DNA of 16,426 bases, taken from Multifurca ochricompacta. Taxonomy: Eukaryota > Basidiomycota > Agaricomycetes > Russulales > Russulaceae. The stretch is taken from positions 1 through 16,426 of the forward strand of contig WTXG01000513.1 in assembly GCA_022496185.1 (NCBI GenBank), written 5' to 3'. The position numbers and the translations under genes are program-made. Below are positions 6,342 to 15,366 of the stretch, in pieces. Below the pieces are notes generated by a model. It made no database searches. It saw nothing but the letters and a program-made list of their open reading frames with translations, and was not told where the DNA came from. Numbering within the stretch: the stretch's first letter is position 1; every line of letters begins with the position of its first letter.

Positions 6342-7333
6342 AACCAGCAGCATGATTGTTTGACAGGTTATGGGCCCTGCCGCTCATACTGATCTGTTTC
6401 TTCCTTTGTTCATCACAGCCCAACTCGCTTTGCACACTAAACTCACAAAAAGCTTCAAAGTTTCTTTCCCACCAGCTTCTAACTGTGAGCTTTCATATTT
6501 ACTGTCTGTGCACCTTAACACCCCACAGGATGACGCAGTTTACTGCTCATCCTGAACTGTTTGGCTAGCCCTTGGGGTTCTTGCGAAAGATGATGAGGGA
6601 CCCTAAGCGGGTGAAACATCTTAAGCTCCTTGAGTGTGCACTAGGTATTAGTAATTTCTTAGTTGTAGCTGGGTCTTCGTCCCATAGATAGTCTTAGTAG
6701 GCCTATAGCCAGAAGCTTGTGGCTCTAAGTCCAGTCAATGCTTGGCTCTATCTGTAAGCCGGGTTTAGCGACCCGCATGTGGAGTTTAGGGTCTAGAACA
6801 AGGCATGGGTAGTCACTCCCATGACGCTTGGGCTCGATACAAGTAGGCTGCACTACTATAGTCTATACATAGTAGATATAGTCTTCATCTCTGGGCATAA
6901 GTATCCGTTGCCTTTGTAGGGTAACCACACCCTACCAGAGACAGACTAGGCATCTACTTAGTCATGGCCCCAATCATCTAGGGCTTAATCATGGACTCCA
7001 CCACCAGCATTAGAGGAAGGGCTATATACCCTTTGTCTCTAATGGAACTTGCGGTTGGCTCCTCCATGACATGACTCCCATTTGTTTACACTAGACACTC
7101 TGGCTAGTCTACCAGAGCTTATGTCTAGTTACAAGATTGCGCTAGACAGTTTACTATACCTAGAAAGTCGCACAACAAAGGCAGGACCTTTTAGGTTCTG
7201 AAGCATAGCGCCACAGTATGGGGTGGCACTCTTAAGCGAGACCTGGGCACTGGTTCTAACTGCTCCTTGGAACCAGGAACATCTTCATACATCTCAAAAT
7301 GCCGTCCTCAATTGTCTTCCCCCCTCTTCCAAA
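6342..7333 (+). other. 5' leader of copia copy 2
   Basis: Between LTR and gag, matching the leader of copy 1 without its 742-bp insertion. The uninterrupted GTCTA is at 6791-6795. It contains the 61-codon frame at 6370 and an ATG at 7299, which is the equivalent of the copy 1 gag start but is out of frame here because of a 1-nt deletion near 7318. Confidence 0.7.
6370..6555 (+). CDS. Possible 61-residue leader ORF, copia copy 2
   Basis: Same start context, length and end as 3829-4014. Substitutions in the shared part include Phe to Leu and Met to Leu, so it is not clearly under protein-level selection. No known domain. Confidence 0.2.
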   Translation: MGPAAHTDLFLPLFITAQLALHTKLTKSFKVSFPPASNCELSYLLSVHLNTPQDDAVYCSS

Positions 7334-8182
7334 ATGGAGCGCCTCGATGGCTCCAACTGGCAGGTTTGGTCTGCCAACTTCAACGCCCTCTTGAGGATGA
7401 ATGGGCTCAGGAGGCATATCCTTACGCCTTACCCTGACATGCCCCTCCTCCCAGAGGACAAGGAAGAGAAGGAAAAAATGCAGAAAGAAGTTATTGACCC
7501 CATCCTTAGGGAATGGATGGGAGAAGAGGAATTGCTAATTGGGCTCCTCTTTCTTAACGTTACCCAAGAGGTCTACTCCCAAGTAGCCTCTGATGCCAAT
7601 TATCCTTCTCTTAGTGAGAAGTATAATAAGTTGGAATGGCTTTATGGCTCTGTAGGTAGCATGGCCACATATAATCTGTGGCTTGCCCTGGTGTCCTTCC
7701 ATCTTGATGAAGGACAATCATTTAGAACCCAATTACAAAAGGTTCTAGATGCCAGGAGTACCCTTAGGGAGAATGGGATGGAGGTCAATGACCTCCAGAT
7801 GAGCTTTATATTGTTAAAAGCTCTCCCAGACTCCTACAGTGCCAATTGCCGGTTCCATACTGGCCTCAGGCGACCCAGAGCATCTTTCTCCTCAGGACCT
7901 TGTGCAGAGGTTCTGAATGAGGAGAGTCGCCTGGCAGGTCCCTCGGGAAGTGGTAGTGCAGTCCTGTCTAAGGCTGCACCTGTCAAATCAAACCAAAAAA
8001 CACAAATTTATCACCACTTCCCGCTGCTGCCCCTAGTTCACAAGGGGTGGTCTGCTTCTATTGCCAAAAGCCTGGACACAAGTCCAATGCTTGCGCAAAG
8101 AAGAAGAAGGACCTGGAGAATGCCAAAAAGGGCAAGGCAGGGAACAAGAAGAGGGCTGAGGCCCAACATGTTAATACTATAG
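7334..8182 (+). pseudogene. Copia gag, copy 2, with frame breaks
   Basis: The in-frame ATG at 7334 gives MERLDGSNWQVWSANF. The frame is open upstream to 7223, but the copy 1 start is out of frame here. Residues to LLKALPDSYSA are a normal copia Gag. From about 7846 to 7905 the reading is in the wrong frame: another frame gives the expected ASGDPEHLSPQDL. It then returns (LNEESRLAG) and is lost again before the zinc knuckle, so this frame ends in a meaningless tail at 8182. Copy 2 has at least four frame breaks in gag. Confidence 0.82.
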
Positions 8183-8328
8183 CCACCGTAGTTAATGGTA
8201 GTGGCAAAATAGAGGAGGTGCATGAAGCACCTGCATTCGCCTTTATGTTCACACCTATAATCTGGATATCAACTCAGATTATTGGATGCTTGATAGTGGA
8301 GCAACGGCTCATTTCAGTCCAACCTTGA
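8047..8328 (+). pseudogene. Copia Gag C-terminus: CCHC zinc knuckle
   Basis: CFYCQKPGHKSNAC at 8053-8094 is a perfect C-X2-C-X4-H-X4-C nucleocapsid knuckle, followed by a lysine-rich stretch (KKKKDLENAKKGKAGNKK) that would bind RNA. It lies in a different frame from the gag part above. The frame carries on to 8328, but the useful coding moves to another frame near 8255, where the protease begins. Confidence 0.85.
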
Positions 8329-8780
8329 AGACTTTGATACATATAAAGTCGATCACACCCATGAAGTATCACTAGGTGACAACTCTGTAGTCAAAACAAT
8401 GGAGTTGGCACTGTGATCATCAGGACTGATCAAGGTTTTGACTTGGAATGAGCAATGTGCTCCACATGCCTGGAGGACATAAAATACTCTCTGCCAGTGC
8501 CCTGATAGAAAAAGGGGCAACTGTGTTCTTTGATAATAAGAAGGCAACAATTAAATATGGCGACAATATTATAGCGAAGCATGGAAGTTTGGCAAATTGT
8601 ATTGGGTACTAGGCAAACACATCCTAAGTAGTATCCATGCATCTGCATCTGCCTCACTAGAAATCTGGCATCAAAGATGGGCCATATGTCAAAGAGCCCT
8701 GAAAAGATATGCTCCTGAGGTGGTGAAAGGCCTCAAATTAATAATAGCCAAGTGGAAGACAAGCCATGTTATGGCTGTGA
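8256..8780 (+). pseudogene. Copia protease and start of integrase, heavily frameshifted
   Basis: DYWMLDSGATAHFSP is the retropepsin active site of copia elements (Asp codon 8292-8294, D-S-G). Downstream, pieces of the expected protein appear in alternating frames: GDNSV, SNVLHMPGG, SALIEKGATVF, and the integrase zinc-binding region (WHQRW, RALKRYAPEVVKGL). Several 1-nt shifts and stops fall between 8320 and 8780, so no continuous frame exists. TGA at 8778-8780 closes the last one. Confidence 0.75.
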
Positions 8781-10529
8781 AATGGGAAGTCCCATCGTCT
8801 TCCATTTCCCCCATCTTCAAAGCACGCATCAGCCCCCCTTGAGATCCTTCATAGTGATCTTGTAGGTCCCTTGCAGTGCAGTTCGATACAAGGGAATCTA
8901 TACTTTGCCACCTTCTTGGACGACTTTAGCAGATATGCTTTAATCGTTCCAATGAAGTCTAAAGATCTGTTCACACCAGTTTTTAATAAACTGAAGACAC
9001 TACTTGAAAATAAATTCAATCATAAAATCAAGTGTCTTCATACAGATCATGGTGGCGAGTATGTGAATAAGGCGCTGAAGGCAACGCTTGAAGATTATGG
9101 CATAGAGCATAAACTTATGATGCCGTATAGCCCACAACAGAATGGAAGGGCCAAGAGATTCAATAGAACCATTATGGAAAAAGGCACTAGCATGCTGCAC
9201 GATGCTGGCCTGTCTCTTGGTTTTTGGGAGTGTGCTGTTGAAACAGCATGTCATATTTACAATAGAACTCCCATCCGTTCTAATAAGTGGAAAACTCCGC
9301 TTGAGCTTCTGGTTGGGAACAAACCAGATGTCTCATACTTTAAGGTCTTTGGTTGCAAAGCCTTTTATCATGTTCCAGAGGGCAAGCGGCGTAAGTTAGA
9401 TCCCAAAGCCAGGGAAGCCGTCTTTGTCGGGTATGAGCCCACTTCTAAGGGCTATACACTTTGGGATAGTTGTACCCGGTCTCTCATCTCTTCACGAGAT
9501 GTTACATTTGATGAGAGATCCTTCCCATCCCGCTCTGATAAGGACAACAGAGCAGAGAAATCCATGGAGCAACCTAGTGAAGGTGGCTCATTTCCTTTAC
9601 CTGGTGGCCCAGTCCAGCCACTGCCAGCAACAGCTACACATGTTCCTGAGGCTCCTCAGCATGAGGAAGACCTGGAAGAGGAACAGGAGGATATTGTACC
9701 TCCTCAATCAGCACCACAGCCTACCACACCCACACGTAATGTGGACACCACACACCCTCAGACTATATATCAAACTCCTCCATCTCAAATCATGGAACCA
9801 TCCTCCCCTCCCAAAAGAACCAAAGCAATCAGAAAATCACAAAGGATTGCAGACAGGATTCCTCAACCTAATTTTCAGAGGACAAGTCCACGCTCTGAAC
9901 GACGAGATAGGGCAATCCAAGAAGATTTAGACTTGGATACTGCACGTCCCAATCGGAATCGTCGTCTGAATCCTCGCTTCTACAATGAGGATAATGCAGA
10001 GTTCGTGCAAGGTTCTTCCAGACTTGGTCAGATGGATCTACTCAATGCTGCAGGATCGCCTTATAGGGATCCTCTTACTTTTAAAGAAGCAATGGAGTCT
10101 GATAATGCCAGTGACTGGCTTGAGGCATGTCAATATGAAATTGATGCCTTAGAAAAACTCAAAGTGTGGCGCCTTGAAGACCTTCCTGAAGGTAGAAAGG
10201 CTGTAAAGTCCAAGTGGGTCTTTAAATTGAAAGCAGATGGACGCTTTCGTGCTAGGCTTGTAGCAAAAGGGTTCACCCAAATAGAGGGGGTGGACTTCGA
10301 CGAAACTTTCTCCCCAGTAGCCAGATTTGAGTCTCTTAGACTGTTATTAGCGTTGGCCGCGCTTGAGGATTGGGAAATCCACCAGATGGATGTCAAATCA
10401 GCATTCCTACATGGCGATCTGGATGAGGAGATTTATATGGAGCAACCAGTTGGTTTCATCGTTGCTGGACAAGAGTCCAAAGTTTGTAGGCTACAGAAGG
10501 CTCTGTATGGCCTCAAACAAGCTTCCTGA
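8781..10529 (+). pseudogene. Copia pol: integrase core and reverse transcriptase N-terminal half
   Basis: One frame is open from 8781 to the TGA at 10527-10529. It starts in the GKSHRLPFPPSSK linker of integrase. Catalytic residues: Asp in LHSDLVGPL (8856-8858), Asp in LHTDHGGEY (9045-9047), and, exactly 35 residues later in NGRAKRFNRT, a Lys (AAG, 9153-9155) where D,D35E integrases have Glu. The linker is rich in Pro, Ser, Glu and Arg. RT follows: KWVFKLKADG, RLVAKGFTQIEGVDFDETFSPV, HQMDVKSAFLHGDL (catalytic Asp), KALYGLKQAS. The TGA falls where Arg is expected (CGA to TGA). The integrase should be inactive. Confidence 0.9.
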
Positions 10530-10808
10530 GCATGGAACTTGCAATTCCATGCAGTTCTCAATGAACTGAGCTTTACTCGGACGTACTCTGATGCAGGAGT
10601 ATATGTGTATCATCACCAAGAGGGGGATGGTTCACTTTTCGTCATTTTATATGTTGATGACATCACTATACTTGGGTCCTCCACTAAGAAGATTCAATGG
10701 CTGAAGGACTCTCTATCTAGCCGATATGAGATGACCGATCTTGGCGAAATCCAGTCGTACCTTGGTGTTAACATCACTAGGGATCGTCCTAACAAGACAC
10801 TGGATATT
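10530..10808 (+). pseudogene. Copia reverse transcriptase, continued; cut by gypsy LTR
   Basis: The same frame as above continues after the TGA: AWNLQFHAVLNEL, then FVILYVDDITILGSS with the catalytic YVDD at 10650-10661, EMTDLGEIQSYLGVNITRDR. At 10809 the sequence changes to the TGTTACG terminus of the gypsy LTR. The remaining RT and RNase H are not in the window. Confidence 0.9.
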
Positions 10809-11122
10809 TGTTACGAACAGGGCCCAGCAGCCCTATTTTCTTCACGCTTCCCAACCGAGACCCCACTCGCCCACCGACCCTTCACTTCCTCATTACGTCT
10901 CCCTCCTGGGACCCCTCACATGCATTGCTTCCATCCCCATGACTGTTGTTTGGACATGTGTACTTACTGTTTGTCTATGTTCACCCCTTCTTATCTTCTT
11001 ATCTTTACGACCGGACTTTTACTTAATTCCCTATCAGAAGCCAGGCTTTACGCCATCCACTTTCGTATCTTTGGGCCCACTTGACTCCGATATCCTTATC
11101 TATAGACGCCCATCTCTTTACG

Positions 11123-11129
11123 TATATAA
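11123..11129 (+). promoter_or_regulatory. TATA box of the gypsy 5' LTR
   Basis: TATATAA, 314 bp inside the LTR. Transcription would be expected to start about 30 bp downstream, close to 11157. Confidence 0.7.
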
Positions 11130-11156
11130 GTCTGTCTTAACTACGCTGTAGACCTC

Positions 11157-11167
11157 AGACTCGACTT
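11157..11167 (+). promoter_or_regulatory. Putative self-primer segment at the RNA 5' end
   Basis: AGACTCGACTT is the exact reverse complement of 11395-11405 and starts 34 bp after the first base of the TATA box. In Tf1 of fission yeast the first 11 nt of the RNA pair with the primer binding site and are cleaved to prime reverse transcription. Length, position and partner match that model. Confidence 0.65.
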
Positions 11168-11394
11168 ATTGAATACATTGGTGTTCGTCTTCTGGACTTC
11201 CCCCTGTAAACTCTGACTTGTCTGTCTCAAGTGCTTCCGGCACTTTCCATTCAACATTGTCTTAGGGAACAGCCCCTTCGACTTTGACTCTTTTCCCTTA
11301 AAACTCCAAGAGGTCCTATTGACCTCTTATCTGAAACCCCAGACCAACGCTGTCGCACAAGTTGTGCAGAACGTCCCACACCGGACGTAACATC

Positions 11395-11405
11395 AAGTCG
11401 AGTCT
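11395..11405 (+). promoter_or_regulatory. Putative self-primer binding site
   Basis: AAGTCGAGTCT begins two bases after the LTR end, does not start with TGG as tRNA-primed sites do, and pairs over 11 nt with 11157-11167. Only 19 nt separate the LTR from the gag frame start at 11412, leaving little room for another primer site. Confidence 0.65.
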
Positions 11406-11411
11406 CTCACA

Positions 11412-12917
11412 GTGGCTTCTAGCTGCAGTCAGACCCTCTTCCGAGAAGAACTCATCGAGCGCAGAGACGAGAATAATCTTTCACAGCAAGTACTTGGCTC
11501 TGCCGCCTGGAAAGACTTTGAATCCGAGTTTGGATACTACGTCTATCACAACGGAAGATACCAACCGGTAGAATATGACGAAGAGAGAAGAGTTTGGTAT
11601 TGTATCCGATACTCAGACAGTCGGAACTCTTGGGTCACAACCAGACCTGCCCCACCCGAATTTGGACTAGGCCCGTGGAGAGAAAACCCTCCGGCCATTG
11701 TCACGGACTCCGAACCAGAGGAGTACCCCAGTGAAGAAGAAGCACCGGCATTAGCAGTGCCTACGTTTCCGGTTGCACCCGTAGTTGTCACGATCAGAGC
11801 CCCTGCTTTGACAACTCCACAGATATCCGTACAATCCACCGACACAGTAACCCCATTCTATCAAAACATGTCGACAATCGCCACCCAACTACCAGACCTG
11901 GCCCCACCAGCCCCTGCGGCACCTCCGCCAAACATTCCCCCTCCATCGGGACGGCTGTCAGGAGTATTACCCCAGACATTCACGGGGGACCGCTCGCAGA
12001 GCAAGAAATTCATGTTGGAGTTCACAACCTTCAAGAACTTCAACCATGACGTCCCACAGATTGTCAACCCGTTCCAGCGTGCCAATCTGTTCCTTTCCCT
12101 GATCAGAGGGGACGCGGTAGATGACTGGACCATGGAGCAGTTGGAATGGTTAAATGAGCAAGTGGAGAGTGGACGTCGTACTACAAGCAAGGGTCTTTGG
12201 GAGACCATCGCTGAAAGGTTCAAAGACGCCTTCACAGATGGGCAAGCCAAGCAGAAGGCAGCCCGGGAATTGAAGTCCCTCAGAATGGAAAAAGGCGAAT
12301 TAGATGCATACGTCGCCAAGTTCAGAAGCCTGGCCAATAGAGCCGGCTACGACATGGATGAAGAGGCCATGCTAGACCTCCTCTCGCAAGGGCTGCCCAA
12401 CCCTTTAGTTAAAAACATCATACAGTTCCATCATCCCCACAACTGGGATACTTGGGTCGACGCTGCCCGACGGCAGCAACAGGATTATTTAGACTTCCAA
12501 ACACGATTTGGAGTTGACACCAAGAAGGGAAAAACCCGAGACCAGTGGAAGGCCACTTTCAGAGTAAAACCTGCCCATCATAACCAACGAGATCCAAATG
12601 CTATGGATACCTCTGCGGACCGAGCCCAAGCCCGGGCAGCACTCACCGAAGACAAGCGGCAGGCATTGATGAAGGAAGGGCGGTGCTTCCGCTGCAGAGC
12701 ATTGGGACATATGTCTCGAGACTGCCCAAAACGGGGAGCACGTGCCGCCATGGCAACCACCATGTCAGAAAGCCCCGCTCAGAATAACCCGCCCACTGTA
12801 GACAAAAGAACCAAAGAGGAGAAGGCCCAGGATATATGGGCTGGTATGATGAAGGAGAGTGAGGAAGTACGCGCTATTTTGGTAGAAAAAGCTTTTGCGA
12901 AAAAGGATTTTTGTTAG
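11412..12917 (+). CDS. Gypsy Gag polyprotein (start codon apparently GTG)
   Basis: About 500 residues: an N-terminal region, a Pro-rich linker, a capsid domain from roughly residue 180 (QTFTGDRSQSKKFMLEFTTF, DDWTMEQLEWL, FKDAFTDGQAKQKA, YVAKFRSLANRAGY) and a CCHC knuckle CFRCRALGHMSRDC at 12684-12725. The frame opens just after the LTR but has no ATG before 11868. At 11412 a GTG with G at +4 sits where the family would start (GTG GCT TCT), so an ATG to GTG change is likely. Initiation at 11868 would remove about 150 residues but keep the capsid. It ends in TAG 12915-12917. Pol follows in the -1 frame. Confidence 0.85.
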   Translation: MASSCSQTLFREELIERRDENNLSQQVLGSAAWKDFESEFGYYVYHNGRYQPVEYDEERRVWYCIRYSDSRNSWVTTRPAPPEFGLGPWRENPPAIVTDSEPEEYPSEEEAPALAVPTFPVAPVVVTIRAPALTTPQISVQSTDTVTPFYQNMSTIATQLPDLAPPAPAAPPPNIPPPSGRLSGVLPQTFTGDRSQSKKFMLEFTTFKNFNHDVPQIVNPFQRANLFLSLIRGDAVDDWTMEQLEWLNEQVESGRRTTSKGLWETIAERFKDAFTDGQAKQKAARELKSLRMEKGELDAYVAKFRSLANRAGYDMDEEAMLDLLSQGLPNPLVKNIIQFHHPHNWDTWVDAARRQQQDYLDFQTRFGVDTKKGKTRDQWKATFRVKPAHHNQRDPNAMDTSADRAQARAALTEDKRQALMKEGRCFRCRALGHMSRDCPKRGARAAMATTMSESPAQNNPPTVDKRTKEEKAQDIWAGMMKESEEVRAILVEKAFAKKDFC

Positions 12918-13549
12918 GCTCAAACCCATCGGCCTGGGCACGAGCACTCCATGTTACCTCTGTGTATGCTAGTCGATTCAAGTCATTGAAAATACCAGTA
13001 CATTTTGAAACTACACAGAGGACGGCCGACCGAGACATCTTAGTGGACTCCGGAGCCACAGACAACTTCATTCACCCATGACTAATACGAACAATGGGTC
13101 TGGGAAGGCTGGCACTTCCCCAGGAAAAAAATATTTGGAACATTGATGGGACGGCCAACCGCGCCGGAAAGATCACCCACTATACGGACCTCAAGGTCCA
13201 AGTTGGAGAGACGACGAAGGTCATTCGCTTCTTGATTACGGATCTGGGAGATGAGGACCTCATTTTGGGATATCCATGGCTCACGGCCTTCGAACCAAAA
13301 ATTAACTGGGCTGACGCGACCATGGATAAGGACTCGTACCCAACCATTATCACGTCGCTGGGTTACGATTATGCAATTAGACATCCAGTAATCAAGACTG
13401 CGCTAACAGACGAAGGGGAGGAGCCGGGTCAGTGTTACGCCACCAAAGCGTCAGAATTAGCCCAGAGGGCCGTGCAGGGACAAGCTGAGAAAAACTTACC
13501 ACGACGTAGTGCCGAGTGTTTACCAGCGGCATTGGAGGGTATTCTCTGA
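12917..13549 (+). pseudogene. Gypsy pol: aspartic protease region
   Basis: This is the -1 frame relative to gag and is open across the gag end (GSNPSAWARALHVTSV). The active site is DILVDSGATDNFIHP with the catalytic Asp at 13046-13048. A TGA at 13079-13081 follows directly, where CGA (Arg) is the likely ancestor. The second retropepsin motif is DEDLILGYPWL. The useful frame moves near 13505 to a second frame ([17 protein letters not shown]) and near 13570, in a run of five C, to the RT frame. As it stands no protease-RT polyprotein can be made. Confidence 0.82.
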
Positions 13550-13572
13550 GGAAGAATCACACCGCTTCCCCC

Positions 13573-14133
13573 TCAGAACGGCCATGGGATCATGCCATTG
13601 ACCTCCTCCCAGACACGCCGGCTGCTATAGACTGTAAAGTCTATCCACTGTCCCAAACCGAACAGGCGGCACTCACTGAGTTCCTCGAGGAACATTTAGC
13701 CAAAGGATACATTCGCCCATCCAAGTCGCAGTACGCCTCACCCTTCTTCTTCATCAAAAAGAAGGACGGCAAACTGCGACCAGTCCAGGACTATCGGAAG
13801 ATTAACATGTATACTGTAAAGAACGCCTATCCCTTGCCCCTCATCTCCGAACTCATCGACACCATGAGGGATAAATCCCTCTTTTCAAAAATGGATGTAC
13901 GATGGGGTTACAACAATGTCAGAATCAAGGAAGGCGACCAGTGCAAAGCAGCATTCAAAACAAACCAAGGACTGTTTGAACCAAACGTCATGTTCTTCGG
14001 GCTCACGAATTCACCGGCAACATTCCAATCCATGATGAATCACATCTTCCGAGATCTTATCCTCACTGGCGAAGTAGTGGTCTATATGGACGATATCTTG
14101 GTTGCCACCGTCGACGATTTGAATCACCACTGA
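13573..14133 (+). pseudogene. Gypsy pol: reverse transcriptase
   Basis: From [20 protein letters not shown] the frame is a standard gypsy [53 protein letters not shown] (first catalytic Asp), [26 protein letters not shown] with YMDD at 14083-14094. It stops at TGA 14131-14133, where Arg is expected before EQVHQVLDILHEH. The coding continues in the same frame afterwards, so the only defect in this part is one CGA to TGA type change. Confidence 0.9.
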
Positions 14134-15366
14134 GAACAAGTACATCAGGTGCTAGACATATTGCACGAGCACGACCTATATCTTAAACCTGCAAAATGCT
14201 CCTTCAAACAGCAGAGCGTTGAATACCTGGGAGTTATCCTAGAGGGAGGACAAGTGCGTATGGACCCCGTCAAGGTACAAGGGATTCGGGAGTGGCCAAT
14301 GCCAACCTGTGTCAAGGATGTCCGATCCTTTATTGGATTCTGCAACTTCTACCGGCGTTTCGTTAAAGGATTCTCAGACATAGCACGACCCCTAAATGAC
14401 CTCCTGAAAAAGGATGTGCCATGGCATTGGAGTACCGAACAACAACAAGCATTCGAGCGGATTCGAGACCTGGTTGGCTCAGAACCAGTGCTTATTCAAC
14501 CTGACCTGAGTCGCCCCTTCGAGTTAGAAGTGGACGCCTCCCATTTTGCGAACGGAGCAGTGTTGTATCAGAAGGACAATCTACAGATACCTCACCCAGT
14601 GGCATACTACTCAGAGACCTTCTCGTCCGCGGAACGGAATTACGACATTTGGGATAGGGAGCTCCTGGCCATAGTTAAAGCACTACGGCACTGGCGGCCA
14701 TACCTTGCGGGGAATCCTCACAAGACAGTCATCTATACTGATCATTCCAACCTGTTATACTGGAAGGAACCCCACAAAATCAGCCGACGCATCGCGCGAG
14801 AGGTCTTAGAACTTGAAGAATACGACTTCACCCTGAAGCACATTGCAGGAAGTCAGAATGCGCGAGCAGATGCGCTGTCACGAAGGCCAGACATGCACAC
14901 AGGGGAAGATGACAATGACCATGTAACGGTCCTACCAGAAGAGGTGTTTGCGAAGACAGCCGTAGTCAGCCTCCATGATATGGACCTGTGGGCACAAGTC
15001 TCACAAAATATGAACCCAGGACTATGCCGCTCGTGGGCTGACACCCACAACTTGAAAGAAATTAATGGTCTTTGGTGGAAGGATGGAGACCGACTCGTTG
15101 TCACCGGTGGCGACAACATTAAGAGGGGGGTGATCCATTTTCACCACGACCTCCCTTCCGCTGGACACCCAGGCATTGCCAACACTTACGCCCTTGCCAA
15201 ACGCGACTACTGGTGGCCTAACATGAAGAAAGATGTCGAAGACTATGTGAAGGGCTGCGCGGACTGCCAGGCTAACAAAGTAAACACACACCCGCACCCC
15301 CGGCTATGTTCCCCATCACTCCTACCATGTCCCTGCCATTCCAAACGATTGCCATGGACTTCATAG
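14134..15366 (+). pseudogene. Gypsy pol: RT thumb, RNase H and integrase zinc-binding domain
   Basis: Same frame as the RT. RT connection: LKPAKCSF, VEYLGVILEGG, RSFIGFCNFYRRFVKGF. RNase H: FELEVDASHFANGAVL (Asp), YDIWDRELLAIVKALRHW (Glu), VIYTDHSNLLYW (Asp), NARADALSRR (Asp). Integrase zinc-binding region: HFHHDLPSAGHPGIANTYA, WWPNMKKDVEDYVKGCADCQ, i.e. an H-H-C-C type. All catalytic residues are present. The frame is lost near 15300 in a run of five C by a probable 1-nt deletion, so the last ~20 residues up to 15366 are meaningless. Confidence 0.9.

Larger units (their letters stand above)
5857..10808 (+). mobile_element. Ty1/copia element, copy 2 (3' end missing)
   Basis: LTR (5857-6341), leader, gag, protease, integrase and RT in the copia order (integrase before RT). 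It starts with TGTTGACAC inside the gag of copy 1 and is cut at 10808 inside RT by the plus-strand gypsy LTR. RNase H and 3' LTR are not seen. CpG content is intermediate (about 12 in 9001-9480). Bases before it, GTTAT (5852-5856), are the expected left half of a target duplication. Confidence 0.9.
10809..11392 (+). repeat. 5' LTR of the plus-strand gypsy element
   Basis: 584 bp from TGTTACG to CGTAACA, a perfect 7-bp terminal inverted repeat. It contains TATATAA at 11123-11129. Near the 3' end it has two short palindromes: GCACAA/TTGTGC (11355-11367) and ACGTCC/GGACGT with a 6-nt spacer (11371-11388). It is followed after two bases by an 11-nt site complementary to 11157-11167. Frames running through it from the copia RT are not genes. 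Confidence 0.9.

Noticed and set aside
9121..9170. The integrase Glu to Lys change as a misplaced alignment
   Set aside because: Spacing of exactly 35 residues from the second Asp and the NG-A-R-NRT context fix the position, so the observation was kept as a finding.
9424..9930. 168-residue frame overlapping copia pol
   Set aside because: Shadow of the integrase-RT linker in another frame; no motif of its own.
10741..11151. 136-residue frame on the plus strand
   Set aside because: It begins in the copia RT in the wrong frame and continues into the gypsy LTR; not a gene.
11861..12337. 158-residue minus-strand frame
   Set aside because: Antisense of gypsy gag, open because of base composition.
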